A DNA stretch of 64,000 nucleotides from Xenophilus arseniciresistens. Its GTDB lineage: Bacteria; Pseudomonadota; Gammaproteobacteria; Burkholderiales; Burkholderiaceae_C. The first letter of the stretch is position 1; each line of letters opens with the position of its first letter. Shown here one piece after another: positions 40,288 to 50,440 of this stretch. Location of the stretch: assembly GCF_028023875.1 (NCBI RefSeq), contig NZ_JAQIPB010000003.1, forward strand, positions 62,001-126,000, in the 5' to 3' direction. The notes below the pieces were generated by a model. That model was not told the origin of the DNA, made no database searches, and saw only the letters and a list, made by a program, of their open reading frames with translations. Made by a program: the position numbers and the translations under genes.

Positions 40288-41313
40288 TCATTCATACCCG
40301 AAGGATTTGACGCGGGCTTCGTCGTCGGCCCAGCCCGAGCGCACCTTGACCCACAGCTCGATGAAGACCTTGCAGTCCATGAGCCGCTCCAGCTCCTGGC
40401 GAGTCTCGGTGCCGATGCGCTTGATGCGCTCGCCCTTGTCACCGATCACCATGGCCTTGTGGCCGTCGCGCTCGACCACGATGGTGGCGGCAATGCGCAG
40501 CAGCCGCTTCTGGCCCTTGCGTTGGGGCGGCTCTTCCTCGAACTTGTCGATGACCACTGTGGAGGTGTAGGGCAGTTCGTCGCCGGTCAGGCGGAACAGC
40601 TTCTCGCGCACCGTCTCGCTGGCCAGGAACTTCTCGCTGCGGTCGGTCAGCTCGTCCTCGTCATACCACCAGTCCTGCTGCGGCAGGTACTTCTCGCAGA
40701 TGGCGAACAGGCGCTCGATGTCCTTGGCGTTCTTGGCCGACATGGGCACGAACTCGGCAAAGCGCGCCTGCTGGGGGCCGCCATGCTCGGCCTGCATCTG
40801 GGCCAGCCAGGGCGCGATGTCGGCGCGGCGATGGATGTTGTCGAGCTTGTTGGCGATCAGCAGCACCGGGATGTTCTGCGCCAGCAGGCTCAGCACCTTC
40901 GCATCGGCCGGCGTGAAGCGGCCGGCCTCGACCACGAACAGGATCAGGTCCACGTCGGCCACTGCGCCCAGCACCGTCTTGTTGAGCGAGCGGTTGAGGG
41001 CAGTCGCGTGCTGGGTCTGGAAGCCGGGGGTGTCGACGAACACGAACTGCGTTCCTGCGCCGGGGCCACCCTCGGGCGTGGGCCGCGTGCGGATGCCCGT
41101 GATGCGGTGGCGCGTGGTCTGGGCCTTGCGCGAGGTGATGCTGATCTTCTGCCCCACCAGCGCATTGAGCAAGGTGGACTTGCCCACGTTGGGCTTGCCG
41201 ACGATGGCGACCAGGCCGCAGCGGCGATCGGTGGCCGGCGAAGCGTCGGCCGGCATGCCGGGCGCGTCGGGATCAGGAATGGGGGGCACGGGGGAAGGCG
41301 TGGAGGTGCTCAT
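40288..41313 (-). CDS. era: GTPase Era
   Basis: A 341-residue GTPase that assists 16S rRNA processing and 30S assembly. The G1 loop GKPNVGKS is at residues 39-46, G3 is VDTPGFQ and G4 NKLDN. The C-terminal KH domain ([18 protein letters not shown]) binds the 16S 3' end. A Pro-rich extension of about 32 residues precedes the G domain. ATG 41311-41313 overlaps the rnc stop (ATGA), the classic rnc-era coupling. Confidence 0.97.
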   Translation of the reverse strand: MSTSTPSPVPPIPDPDAPGMPADASPATDRRCGLVAIVGKPNVGKSTLLNALVGQKISITSRKAQTTRHRITGIRTRPTPEGGPGAGTQFVFVDTPGFQTQHATALNRSLNKTVLGAVADVDLILFVVEAGRFTPADAKVLSLLAQNIPVLLIANKLDNIHRRADIAPWLAQMQAEHGGPQQARFAEFVPMSAKNAKDIERLFAICEKYLPQQDWWYDEDELTDRSEKFLASETVREKLFRLTGDELPYTSTVVIDKFEEEPPQRKGQKRLLRIAATIVVERDGHKAMVIGDKGERIKRIGTETRQELERLMDCKVFIELWVKVRSGWADDEARVKSFGYE

Positions 41314-42029
41314 GGCTTGTTGCGTCCTGCTGCTTTGAGGCGCTGCAGCATGGCCGCTGCGGCGGCCTGCTCGCCGGCCCGGCGGGAAGCGCCGACGCCG
41401 CGTTCGGTCCAGCCGCGCTCGGCCACCTCGCACTCGATCTCGAAAGTCTGTTTGTGGGCTGCGCCCAGGATGGCTGCCACGCGGTAGGCGGGCAGCTTCA
41501 TTTTGTGGCCCTGCAGCCACTCCTGCAACTCGGTCTTGGCGTCCTTGGCGCTGGCGGCCAGGCCGGGGTTGATTTCCACGCCTTCGTACAGCCGCTCGAC
41601 CAGCGCCTGCGCCGGGCCGAAGCCCGCGTCGAGGTAGACCGCGCCGATCACTGCCTCCAGCGCATCGGCCAGGATGGAAGGCCGGGCCGCGCCGCCCGAC
41701 TTGGATTCGCCCTCGCCCAGGCGCAGCAGGGCGGGCAGGCCCAGCCGCACGGCGATCTGGTGCAGGGTGTCCTGGCGCACGAGGTTGGCCCGCACGCGCG
41801 AGAGATCGCCCTCCGGCAACTGGGCCAGGCGGCGGTACAGCAGGTGCGACACCGCCATGCCGAGCACGGAATCCCCGAGGAATTCCAGGCGTTCGTTGTG
41901 CTCGGCCGAGAAACTGCGATGGGTCAGTGCGCGCTGCAGCAGGCCCGGATCGCCAAAGCTGTGCTGCAGGCGGTTCTGCAGCCCGGGCAGGCCCGCGCCT
42001 GCGCCCGAAGAGGAAGCGGCCGTTTTCAG
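41310..42029 (-). CDS. rnc: Ribonuclease III (apparent CTG start)
   Basis: A double-strand-specific RNase for rRNA and mRNA processing. The catalytic block [12 protein letters not shown] and the second acidic site [17 protein letters not shown] are intact, followed by a dsRNA-binding domain ([18 protein letters not shown] to the C-terminus). The family domain begins [20 protein letters not shown], but no ATG, GTG or TTG lies in frame between the upstream stop and codon 55 of the domain. The only plausible initiator is CTG at 42027-42029, overlapping the stop of the preceding gene as CTGA, just as its neighbours overlap by ATGA and GTGA. That gives 239 residues, a normal length. A GTG at 41865-41867 would lose the first helices. 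Confidence 0.88.
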   Translation of the reverse strand: MKTAASSSGAGAGLPGLQNRLQHSFGDPGLLQRALTHRSFSAEHNERLEFLGDSVLGMAVSHLLYRRLAQLPEGDLSRVRANLVRQDTLHQIAVRLGLPALLRLGEGESKSGGAARPSILADALEAVIGAVYLDAGFGPAQALVERLYEGVEINPGLAASAKDAKTELQEWLQGHKMKLPAYRVAAILGAAHKQTFEIECEVAERGWTERGVGASRRAGEQAAAAAMLQRLKAAGRNKP

Positions 42030-42382
42030 TTGGATTCGCCCTTGTACTTGAGCAGCAGGAAGGCCGGGCCGAACAGATGGATCTCGCGCTCGTAGGCAAA
42101 GGCCACCACCACCTTCTCGCCATTCTTGCGAACGTCCAGGTCGGCGGCCGTGACGGACTTGAAGTCGTCGATGGCCTGCGCGCGGTCGAAGATCGCGCGC
42201 ACTTCAGGCACGGTGGTGCCTTCCTTGGCCTTGTTCGCGGCCTTCAGGATGGCCTGGTACTCGATCACCGTCGGGATGACCTGCGCGACGACCACGCCCA
42301 CGCAGGCCAGCAGCGCCGCCACGATCAGCAGCCCGATGAAAGAAATGCCGCGTTGACGCGCTTTTGTGTGTTGCACCCTCAT
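42026..42382 (-). CDS. DUF4845 family membrane-anchored protein
   Basis: A 118-residue protein with one N-terminal membrane segment (about 13-34, [20 protein letters not shown]) and a small periplasmic or cytoplasmic domain. It matches the DUF4845 family often found between lepB and rnc. The pilin-like N-terminus ([10 protein letters not shown]) is notable, but there is no Glu at position 5 after the Gly. Function unknown. Its TGA overlaps the proposed rnc CTG. Confidence 0.88.
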   Translation of the reverse strand: MRVQHTKARQRGISFIGLLIVAALLACVGVVVAQVIPTVIEYQAILKAANKAKEGTTVPEVRAIFDRAQAIDDFKSVTAADLDVRKNGEKVVVAFAYEREIHLFGPAFLLLKYKGESN

Positions 42383-42417
42383 TGCTCTTCCCCTTCTAAA
42401 AATCCGCCTTGCGTTCC

Positions 42418-43407
42418 TCAGTCGAAGGAACCGATGCGCCCGAAGCTGCCGAAATTCATCCAGATGAAGAAGGCACGCCCGACGATGTTGGCGTCGGGCA
42501 CGAAGCCCCAGTAGCGCGAGTCCAGCGAGTCGTCCCGGTTGTCACCCATGACGAAGTAGTGTCCCTGCGGCACCTTGCAGGTGACGCCTTCCACACTGTA
42601 GCGACATTGGTCCTTGCCCGCGAAGTCCATCGTGTCGAGCTCGGACACGCCGGCGCGCACGTCCGGGTAGTTCAGCAGCCGGTGCGTGCGCTCGCCCAGC
42701 TTCTCGTCGAACTGCGGCCAGTAGCGCATGTGCACGCGGCCGTCGGCTGCGTTGTCGCCGAAGTAGTCGGCCACGCGCGTCTTGGGCACGGGCTGGCCGT
42801 TGATGCGCAGCTCCTTGTTCAGGTACGAGACCTCGTCGCCCGGCAGGCCCACCACGCGCTTGATGTAGTCCAGGCTAGGCTGGGGCGGGTAGCGGAACAC
42901 GATCACGTCGCCACGCGCCAGCGGCTTGCCTTCGGTGATCTTGGTGTTGAGCACCGGCAGGCGCAGGCCGTAGGTGAACTTGTTCACCAGGATCAGGTCG
43001 CCCGTCACCAGGGTGGGGATCATGGAGCCCGAAGGAATGCGGAAGGGTTCCGCCAGGAAGGAACGCAGCAGGAACACCACCAGGATCACGGGGAACAGGC
43101 CCGCGGTCCAGTCCAGCCACCAGGGCTGGGCCAGGATGCGCTCGCGGGCAGTGCTGTCGGGCCGGTCGAGCTGGGTGATGCCCTGGCGTGACAGCTCCTC
43201 GCGGCGCCGCACCTGCTCTTCTTCCAGCGCCTGCGCCGCACGCCGGCGCGCGGGCAGGAAATGAAAGCGCTCGGCCAGCCAGTACATGCCCGTGACCACC
43301 GTGGCCAGGAACAGCAGCAGCGCGAAGTTGCCGGTCAGCGCACCGAAGTACCAGGCGCCGATGTAGCCGGCGAATGCCGCAAGGATGAGGGAAGTGAGCA
43401 GGGCCAT
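42418..43407 (-). CDS. lepB: Signal peptidase I
   Basis: A 329-residue membrane protease that removes signal peptides. Two membrane segments (about 1-20 and 26-45) are followed by a third hydrophobic stretch before the active site. The catalytic Ser128 is in IPSGSMIPTL and Lys183 in DYIKRVVGLPGDEV; GDNRDDSLDSRYWG is box E. A longer linker with a charged coil (EEEQVRRREELSRQ) separates the anchor from the catalytic domain. It lies 46 bases after lepA, as in E. coli. Confidence 0.97.
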   Translation of the reverse strand: MALLTSLILAAFAGYIGAWYFGALTGNFALLLFLATVVTGMYWLAERFHFLPARRRAAQALEEEQVRRREELSRQGITQLDRPDSTARERILAQPWWLDWTAGLFPVILVVFLLRSFLAEPFRIPSGSMIPTLVTGDLILVNKFTYGLRLPVLNTKITEGKPLARGDVIVFRYPPQPSLDYIKRVVGLPGDEVSYLNKELRINGQPVPKTRVADYFGDNAADGRVHMRYWPQFDEKLGERTHRLLNYPDVRAGVSELDTMDFAGKDQCRYSVEGVTCKVPQGHYFVMGDNRDDSLDSRYWGFVPDANIVGRAFFIWMNFGSFGRIGSFD

Positions 43408-43453
43408 GGAGATGGATGTTGTTCTTGAACCGCGGGCGCGGGGCCCGCCCGCT

Positions 43454-45265
<1,812 letters not shown>

Positions 45266-45320
45266 CAAGGGAACCGCTTAAGTGCTTGAAATCGCTGATA
45301 TGCAGCGGGCACAGCACAAG

Positions 45321-45351
45321 AAAAAAGGGCGCGTCCGCAAGTGACGCGCCC
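45321..45351 (-). terminator. Strong intrinsic terminator just upstream of lepA
   Basis: On the minus strand, a perfect 9-base stem (45343-45351 with 45327-45335) with a 7-base loop is followed by six T. It lies only 56 bases before the lepA ATG, and mucD already has its own terminator further up. It therefore ends a separate short transcript or acts as a lepA leader attenuator. Confidence 0.85.
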
Positions 45352-45699
45352 TGAACCAACAAGCAATGGCAACTGCAGTAGTTGGGCCTTCATTGTAGGC
45401 AAAACAGGGGGGACGTACAGCGACATGGCGTCTCTGAGGGCTCGTTGCTCGGTCGCAACAAGTATTTTATAAACAACTTATCCACAGCCTCTGTGGGCTA
45501 ATGCATGAACAACTTGTGGGCGATCTGTGGAGTGGCGGTGCACGGCCAGTGATCATCCCGCATGATGAAGAAGGTCTCGTTGCTTATACAGGGAGCCTCA
45601 GTTCAGGCCGGCGCATTCTACCGAAATTGGTTGTTACAGAAGGCCGCGGTTAGTACACACAAACGTCAAAAGATGCGGCGAGGGCTGTGGTTTGAGCCG
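45352..45699 (-). other. Intergenic region with candidate small-RNA or leader transcript
   Basis: No convincing gene is visible. On the minus strand there is a TAGAAT (45615-45620) and an AT-rich TATAAAAT (45464-45471), either of which could start a transcript ending at the terminator 45321-45351 (about 140 or 290 bases). The sequence CCACAG-AGG-CTGTGG is a perfect inverted repeat next to one consensus DnaA box, TTATCCACA (45479-45487, plus strand). A 21-codon frame at 45498-45563 lacks a ribosome binding site. Confidence 0.4.
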
Positions 45700-45735
45700 A
45701 AAAAAAGACCCCAAACCCGACTGGCGGGTGGGGCC
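45700..45735 (-). terminator. Intrinsic terminator after mucD
   Basis: On the minus strand, two stacked stems (CCCC/GGGG and ACCCG/CGGGT with a 2-base bulge) are followed by seven T. It lies about 100 bases past the mucD stop. Confidence 0.8.
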
Positions 45736-45817
45736 ACTGGGCTTGGATTCACGGAAGCCGGCTGCGTACGGACGCCGCCGGCCTCAGCATTCGAGCCGCC
45801 CTCCAGCCCCGGCCTCC

Positions 45818-45850
45818 GCGCCGGATCAGCGCCGGATCAGCGCCGGATCA
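45818..45850. repeat. Three tandem copies of an 11-base unit at the end of mucD
   Basis: The unit GCGCCGGATCA occurs three times without interruption. The mucD stop codon falls within the second unit (TGA, 45837-45839, minus strand), so the repeat straddles the gene end. Confidence 0.9.
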
Positions 45851-47330
45851 GCGCATATTGCGCCCACTCGCCACGGTGATAGAGCACGCTCAGCGGCTTG
45901 CCCTTCTCGGCCTTGGCGATGGCGGCATCAAGCTCCTTGACGTTGTTGACCTCGGCATTGCCCACGGCCAGGATCACGTCGCCTTCGCGCAGGCCGGCAC
46001 GCTGGGCTGCATCGCTGGCGGCCTGCACGCGCACACCGCCCTTGAGCTTGAGCGTCTTCTTCTGCTCGGCCGTCAGGTCATTCACCGCCAGGCCCAGCGA
46101 CTTGGCCGCGGCCGACGCAGCCACCGGCGGCTCTGGCTCTTCGCGCGGCGCTGCCGCACGCGCGGTCTGTTCGGGCTCGAGTTCCGCCACCGTCACGGCC
46201 AGATCACGCGAACTGCCGCGGCGGAACACCGTCACCGAGGCCTTGGTGCCCGGCTTGGTGGCACCCACCAGGCGCGGCAGATCGCTGGGTCGCTCGATGG
46301 CCGTGCCGTTGAACTTGGTGATGATGTCGCCGGCCTCGATGCCGGCCTTGGCGCCGGGCGACCCGTCCTCGACCCCGCGCACCAGCGCGCCGCGCGCCTT
46401 GCCCAGGCCCAGCGATTCAGCCACCTCGCGCGAGACTTCGGCGATCTGCACGCCAATGCGCCCGCGCGACACCCGGCCCGAGGCACGCAACTGCTCGCTG
46501 ACCTGGATGGCCTCGTCGATGGGGATCGAGAAGGAGATGCCCATGAAGCCGCCCGAGCGCGAATAGATCTGGCTGTTGATGCCGACCACCTCGCCACGCA
46601 TGTTGATCAGTGGCCCGCCCGAGTTGCCAGGGTTGATGGCCACGTCGGTCTGGATGAAGGGCAGGTAGCTGCCGGTGTCGCGCTGCTTGGCGCTCACGAT
46701 GCCGGCCGTGACGGTGTTCTCCAGCCCGAAGGGCGAGCCGATGGCCATCACCCATTCGCCCACGCGCAGCTTGGAGATGTCGCCCACCTTCACGGCAGGC
46801 AGGCCGCTGGCCTCGATCTTCACCACGGCCACGTCGGTGCGTTGGTCGGAGCCCACGATCCGCGCCTTGAACTCGCGCTTGTCGGCCAGGGTCACGATCA
46901 CTTCGGACGCGTCCTCCACCACATGCGCATTGGTCATCACGAAGCCGTCGGCCGTCAGGATGAAGCCCGAACCCACGCCGCGCGGACGCGGCTCTTCCTG
47001 CTGCGGCGCGCCCGGACGCCCCTGGCGCGGCACACCCGGGAAGTTGGGGCCGAAGAAGCGGCGGAACAGCTCCTGCATCTCCTCGTCCATGGGCGCGCCA
47101 TTGGGCCCGCGCTGCGCCACCTTCTCGACGGTGCGGATGTTGACCACCGAAGGCCCGACCTGGTCCACCAGATCGGTGAAGTCAGGCAGGGCGCGCGCGG
47201 CGGCCGCAGCCTGCGCGTGCGCAGGTGCGGCGGGCACCAGCAGGGCCGCGCCGCCGCCAAGGGCCAGCGCGCCAGCCAGCACCAGGGAGTTCAACTTGTT
47301 GTGATGAGGTGCGAAGGTCATGGATTCCAT
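45837..47330 (-). CDS. mucD: Periplasmic serine endoprotease, DegP/MucD type
   Basis: A 497-residue Do-type protease that degrades misfolded envelope proteins. A signal peptide (about 1-39, ending AHA) precedes the trypsin-like domain with His136 (TNAHVV), Asp166 (RTDVAVV) and Ser237 (GNSGGPL), all present. Two PDZ domains follow (from about RGRIGVQIAEVS and from GVRVQAASDAAQRAGL). The start is ATG 47330 or ATG 47321, three codons in. It is the last gene of rpoE-rseA-rseB-mucD, so envelope stress through sigma-E should induce it. Confidence 0.96.
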   Translation of the reverse strand: MESMTFAPHHNKLNSLVLAGALALGGGAALLVPAAPAHAQAAAAARALPDFTDLVDQVGPSVVNIRTVEKVAQRGPNGAPMDEEMQELFRRFFGPNFPGVPRQGRPGAPQQEEPRPRGVGSGFILTADGFVMTNAHVVEDASEVIVTLADKREFKARIVGSDQRTDVAVVKIEASGLPAVKVGDISKLRVGEWVMAIGSPFGLENTVTAGIVSAKQRDTGSYLPFIQTDVAINPGNSGGPLINMRGEVVGINSQIYSRSGGFMGISFSIPIDEAIQVSEQLRASGRVSRGRIGVQIAEVSREVAESLGLGKARGALVRGVEDGSPGAKAGIEAGDIITKFNGTAIERPSDLPRLVGATKPGTKASVTVFRRGSSRDLAVTVAELEPEQTARAAAPREEPEPPVAASAAAKSLGLAVNDLTAEQKKTLKLKGGVRVQAASDAAQRAGLREGDVILAVGNAEVNNVKELDAAIAKAEKGKPLSVLYHRGEWAQYALIRR

Positions 47331-47479
47331 TCCAGGCTAGGAGTGAGATACATCCGCTATGAATCGTTGCGATGCGATTGGTTCATTGCGCGACCATGCT
47401 GCCATGACCGGCAGCAGGCCGCGCCTATGTCAGGCGACGGCGCACCGCCGGTGCGGCCGCGCCATGCCATGCCACCTGT

Positions 47480-48565
47480 TCAGCGCGACACGCGCACCAG
47501 CCGGCTGACGAACTGGTCCAGCGTCTGGGCCGGCACTTCGCCCACGGCCGTGACCCACCAGCCTTCGCCGCCGGGCTCCGTCAGGCGACGCACCAGCGTG
47601 TGCGTGGCGCCCAGCACCATCAGGCTGTCTTCGCGCGCCACGGCCGCAGGTGCCGGTTCGATGAACAGCGACACCGTGGCCAGGCCGTCGGAGAAGGTCC
47701 ACTGCACCATGCGCTGCTGCGGATCGCGGTCCTTGGCGCCGGCCATGGCGCGGCGGTAGCAGCTGACCGGCAGGAAGCCTGGCACGGCCTCGCGCAGCGC
47801 CCAGCCCTCCTTCTCGGCCGTGGTGCGCTTGAGCACGGTCTGGTGCTCGGTATAGCCCGCGGTCTTGTCCATCATTTGCGCCAGCGAGCTCGCGCTCAGC
47901 GGCGCATCCAGCTGCAGTTCGGAAAAGGCCGACTGCTCCACCACCTGGCCGGTGTTGTTGAGCGTCTGCAGCTTCACGATCAGGCCCGTGCGCCGTTCGC
48001 TCCAGACCCGGTAGCCGTAGCGCCACGGATCGCGCGCCGCGAGCTGCACGACGTCGGCCTCGATGCCCGCCACGCGGCCGTGCCCCAGGCGCTGGGCGCT
48101 GTAGAGCGCCTCGATCTGCGCGTCCGACACCCCGCGCAGATTGGGGAAGACGTCCAGGATCTCCCGGCGTTCGCTCTTGACCAGCCTGGATTCAGGGAAG
48201 AAGGTCTGCACCCGGTCCTGGCGTCGGTAGGTGATGCGCTGCGGCCCCGACAGGGCCTCCACCCGCTCCACCTGCAGCTCGCCCTCGCAGGCATGCCAGA
48301 TGCGCGCGCTGGAGAGGTTGCCCGTCGCCGCCGACACCACGAAGGTGCCGACGTAATTGCTCTGGCGCGCGGCCTCGTGCATGCGGCGCAGCCAATCCAT
48401 CACGCCGAAGTTCTGCGTATCGGGCGGCCCCGCCAGGTTGGCAGGCTCCTGCCGATCCATGGCGCGCGGCTGCTGCGCCCACGTCACCGTGGCCGTCGTC
48501 AGCGCCGCCGCCAGGGCTACGCACACCCAGGGTCTTCTTGAAGATGTGGGTCGCACCGCGATCAT
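47480..48565 (-). CDS. rseB: Sigma-E regulatory protein RseB (MucB)
   Basis: A 361-residue periplasmic protein that binds the anti-sigma factor RseA and mislocalised lipoproteins or LPS. A signal peptide (about 1-31, ending TWAQ) is followed by the LolA-like N-terminal domain (NYVGTFVV, RITYRRQDRVQTFFPES) and the smaller C-terminal domain. The ATG at 48565 gives the signal peptide. It lies between rseA and mucD in the stress operon. Confidence 0.93.
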   Translation of the reverse strand: MIAVRPTSSRRPWVCVALAAALTTATVTWAQQPRAMDRQEPANLAGPPDTQNFGVMDWLRRMHEAARQSNYVGTFVVSAATGNLSSARIWHACEGELQVERVEALSGPQRITYRRQDRVQTFFPESRLVKSERREILDVFPNLRGVSDAQIEALYSAQRLGHGRVAGIEADVVQLAARDPWRYGYRVWSERRTGLIVKLQTLNNTGQVVEQSAFSELQLDAPLSASSLAQMMDKTAGYTEHQTVLKRTTAEKEGWALREAVPGFLPVSCYRRAMAGAKDRDPQQRMVQWTFSDGLATVSLFIEPAPAAVAREDSLMVLGATHTLVRRLTEPGGEGWWVTAVGEVPAQTLDQFVSRLVRVSR

Positions 48566-48590
48566 TGCGGGGTCGTTGCAGCCGCGCGCG

Positions 48591-49247
48591 TCAGCGCGCC
48601 GCGCCCTCGAAAGTCGCATTGCGCAGGAAGCCGGCCGGCATCTGAGAGGCGCCCACGGCCTGCTGATGCGCTTCGAGCAACTCGTCCAGTCGCGGATCGC
48701 GCAGCATCACCTGGGGCGCGCCGCCACCGACCGACACACGCGTCTGCGACAGCGGCGCCGCGGCAAGCACCGGGGCCGGCACGGCGCCGGAAGCACCCGC
48801 GGCCGGCGCCTGCTGCTGCAGTGCCAACTGGCCGCCCACCGGCGGCTGGCCCACGCCCGTGCCCACCCAGGCCCAGCCGATGGCAGCCGCTGCGGCCACC
48901 GAGGCCAGCCCGGCCACCATCTTCCAGCGGAACACGGGCTCGTTGGCCGCCTCTGCGCGCACATGGCGCACCGCCGATTCCGGCAGCACCTGGGGCAGGC
49001 GCGCCGGCTCGATCACCTCGGCGGCCAGGCGCTCGCTCAGGCGCGCCATGAATACGGAAGTGTCACTTCCACTGGCGGCCCGGCCCGTGCGCAGCACTTC
49101 GCCCACCAGGTGATAGGTCTGCCAGCTCTCCCGCAGGCGCGCATCCGCGCCCACGGCGTCCAGCGCCTGGCGCAGCTCTTCCCCGTGCAGTTGGCCGTCC
49201 GCCAGTGCGGACAGCTGTTCAAGCGATGCAAATGTCCTGTCGTTCAT
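48591..49247 (-). CDS. rseA: Anti-sigma-E factor RseA
   Basis: A 218-residue single-pass inner-membrane protein. The cytoplasmic anti-sigma domain (residues about 1-90) starts with EQLSALADGQLHGEELRQAL and contains WQTYHLVGEVLR. A membrane helix lies at about 110-128 (VAGLASVAAAAAIGWAWVG), and the periplasmic tail is Ala/Pro/Gln-rich. I prefer ATG 49247, which has GAGGTGA upstream, over an in-frame GTG at 49256. It holds RpoE at the membrane until proteolysis. Confidence 0.92.
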   Translation of the reverse strand: MNDRTFASLEQLSALADGQLHGEELRQALDAVGADARLRESWQTYHLVGEVLRTGRAASGSDTSVFMARLSERLAAEVIEPARLPQVLPESAVRHVRAEAANEPVFRWKMVAGLASVAAAAAIGWAWVGTGVGQPPVGGQLALQQQAPAAGASGAVPAPVLAAAPLSQTRVSVGGGAPQVMLRDPRLDELLEAHQQAVGASQMPAGFLRNATFEGAAR

Positions 49248-49257
49248 CTCGTTCACC

Positions 49258-49917
49258 TCACCAGCGTTTGCCGGACTGGTTGTCCAGCAGTGGCTTGACT
49301 CGCGCCGAAATGGCTTCGCGTGCCCGGAAGATCCGTGAGCGCACTGTTCCGATGGGGCAATTCATGACTTCGGCGATTTCTTCATAGCTCAGGCCCTCGA
49401 TCTCGCGCAGCGTCACGGCCTGCCGCAATTCGGCCGGCAGGGCCTCCATCGCGGCATTGACCGCCGCGGCGATTTCATTGGCCGCCAGCACGGAATCAGG
49501 GGTCTCGTCGCTGATTGGTTCATTTCCGGGCCGGTAAGTTTCATCGTCGTCGTCACCGGCGCGCAATGCAGCCTCGGGCACCGTGGGATCGCGCTTCATG
49601 TCCACCAGCGCCTTCTTGGCGGTGTTGACCGCGATCCGGTAGAGCCAGGTGTAGAACTGGGCCTCGCCCCGGAACTGGTGCAGCGCGCGATAGGCGCGGA
49701 TGAAGGTTTCCTGCGCAATGTCCTCGACCAGGTCCACATCACGGACCATGCGGCCGATCAGGCGCTCGATGCGCCGCTGGTACTTGAGCACCAGCAACTC
49801 GAAGGCCTTGCCGTCGCCGGCCACGGTGCGCTGCACCAGCTGGAAATCAGGATCGACCGGGCGCTCCTGCGCCGAAGGCTGCTCGCCCGCCGCCGGGGTC
49901 TTGGGCGTGTCGGTCAT
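49258..49917 (-). CDS. rpoE: RNA polymerase sigma factor RpoE (ECF, sigma-24)
   Basis: A 219-residue ECF sigma factor for envelope stress. Region 2 reads ERLIGRMVRDVDLVEDIAQE and TFIRAYRALHQFRGEAQFYT, and region 4 LREIEGLSYEEIAEVMNCPI followed by GTVRSRIFRARE. GGGGAG precedes ATG 49917. There are 10 bases between its stop and the rseA ATG, so the two are probably coupled. An N-terminal extension of about 20 residues is present. Confidence 0.96.
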   Translation of the reverse strand: MTDTPKTPAAGEQPSAQERPVDPDFQLVQRTVAGDGKAFELLVLKYQRRIERLIGRMVRDVDLVEDIAQETFIRAYRALHQFRGEAQFYTWLYRIAVNTAKKALVDMKRDPTVPEAALRAGDDDDETYRPGNEPISDETPDSVLAANEIAAAVNAAMEALPAELRQAVTLREIEGLSYEEIAEVMNCPIGTVRSRIFRAREAISARVKPLLDNQSGKRW

Positions 49918-49930
49918 CGCACGCTCCCCT

Positions 49931-50401
49931 TCATGGCGCGGCCGCGGCATCGGCGGCGCTGGACGCATCTGCCGACAGCGGTGGCCGCGCATGCACAGCG
50001 CGGCGCAGCGCGTTCCACTGGGATGGCGCGCTGCGGCGCGACAGCCAGATCCAGCCCGGCGAGTGCCCGGGCAGCCGAAGAAGCAGCACGCCCTGCAGGT
50101 CCAGCCGCACCTGCGGCGGCGCCACGGGCCTGGCGTGGGTCAGCGCACCGGCGTGGTCCGCGGGCTCGAAAGACCACGCTCCGGCCTGCCAGCGCAGCCA
50201 TCCCCGTGGCGCCGCGCGCCAGTGGCGCCAGCCCATGGCCACCAGCAGCAGCCACGGCAAGGCCCAAAGCGCGCGGGGCGTCGGTGCCTGCATCTGCCAG
50301 GCCAGCAACACCAGCGCGCCGCCCAGCGCCAGGGCCAGCAGCAGGCCGCCCTCGAAACGCGAACGCCCCACCGGGTAGTTCACCGATGGGGCGTGGCGCA
50401 T
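49931..50401 (-). CDS. Small membrane protein, YgfX/CptA-like
   Basis: A 156-residue protein with two adjacent membrane segments (about 19-35 and 44-58, GLLLALALGGALVLLAW and LWALPWLLLVAMG), then a soluble domain. The domain contains VLLLRLPGHSPGWIWL and SRRSAPSQWNALRRAVH. This layout and the final W-x2-LRR motif resemble the YgfX family, which I offer tentatively. It sits between fabF and rpoE on the same strand, 13 bases before rpoE, and may share a transcript with either. Confidence 0.75.
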   Translation of the reverse strand: MRHAPSVNYPVGRSRFEGGLLLALALGGALVLLAWQMQAPTPRALWALPWLLLVAMGWRHWRAAPRGWLRWQAGAWSFEPADHAGALTHARPVAPPQVRLDLQGVLLLRLPGHSPGWIWLSRRSAPSQWNALRRAVHARPPLSADASSAADAAAAP

Positions 50402-50440
50402 GCGAAACGCTGCCCGAATCCAACAGACAGGCGCTCGGGC

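Noticed and set aside
41310-41867. rnc starting at GTG 41867 (185 residues)
   Set aside because: It would remove the conserved N-terminal helices and half of the catalytic block region that is clearly encoded upstream.
45479-45487. Consensus DnaA box TTATCCACA as a sign of a replication origin
   Set aside because: Only one clear box, no dnaA, dnaN or rnpA nearby and no AT-rich unwinding region; chance or local regulation is more likely.
45498-45563. 21-codon minus-strand frame between mucD and lepA
   Set aside because: No ribosome binding site and no codon bias that would suggest a regulatory leader.
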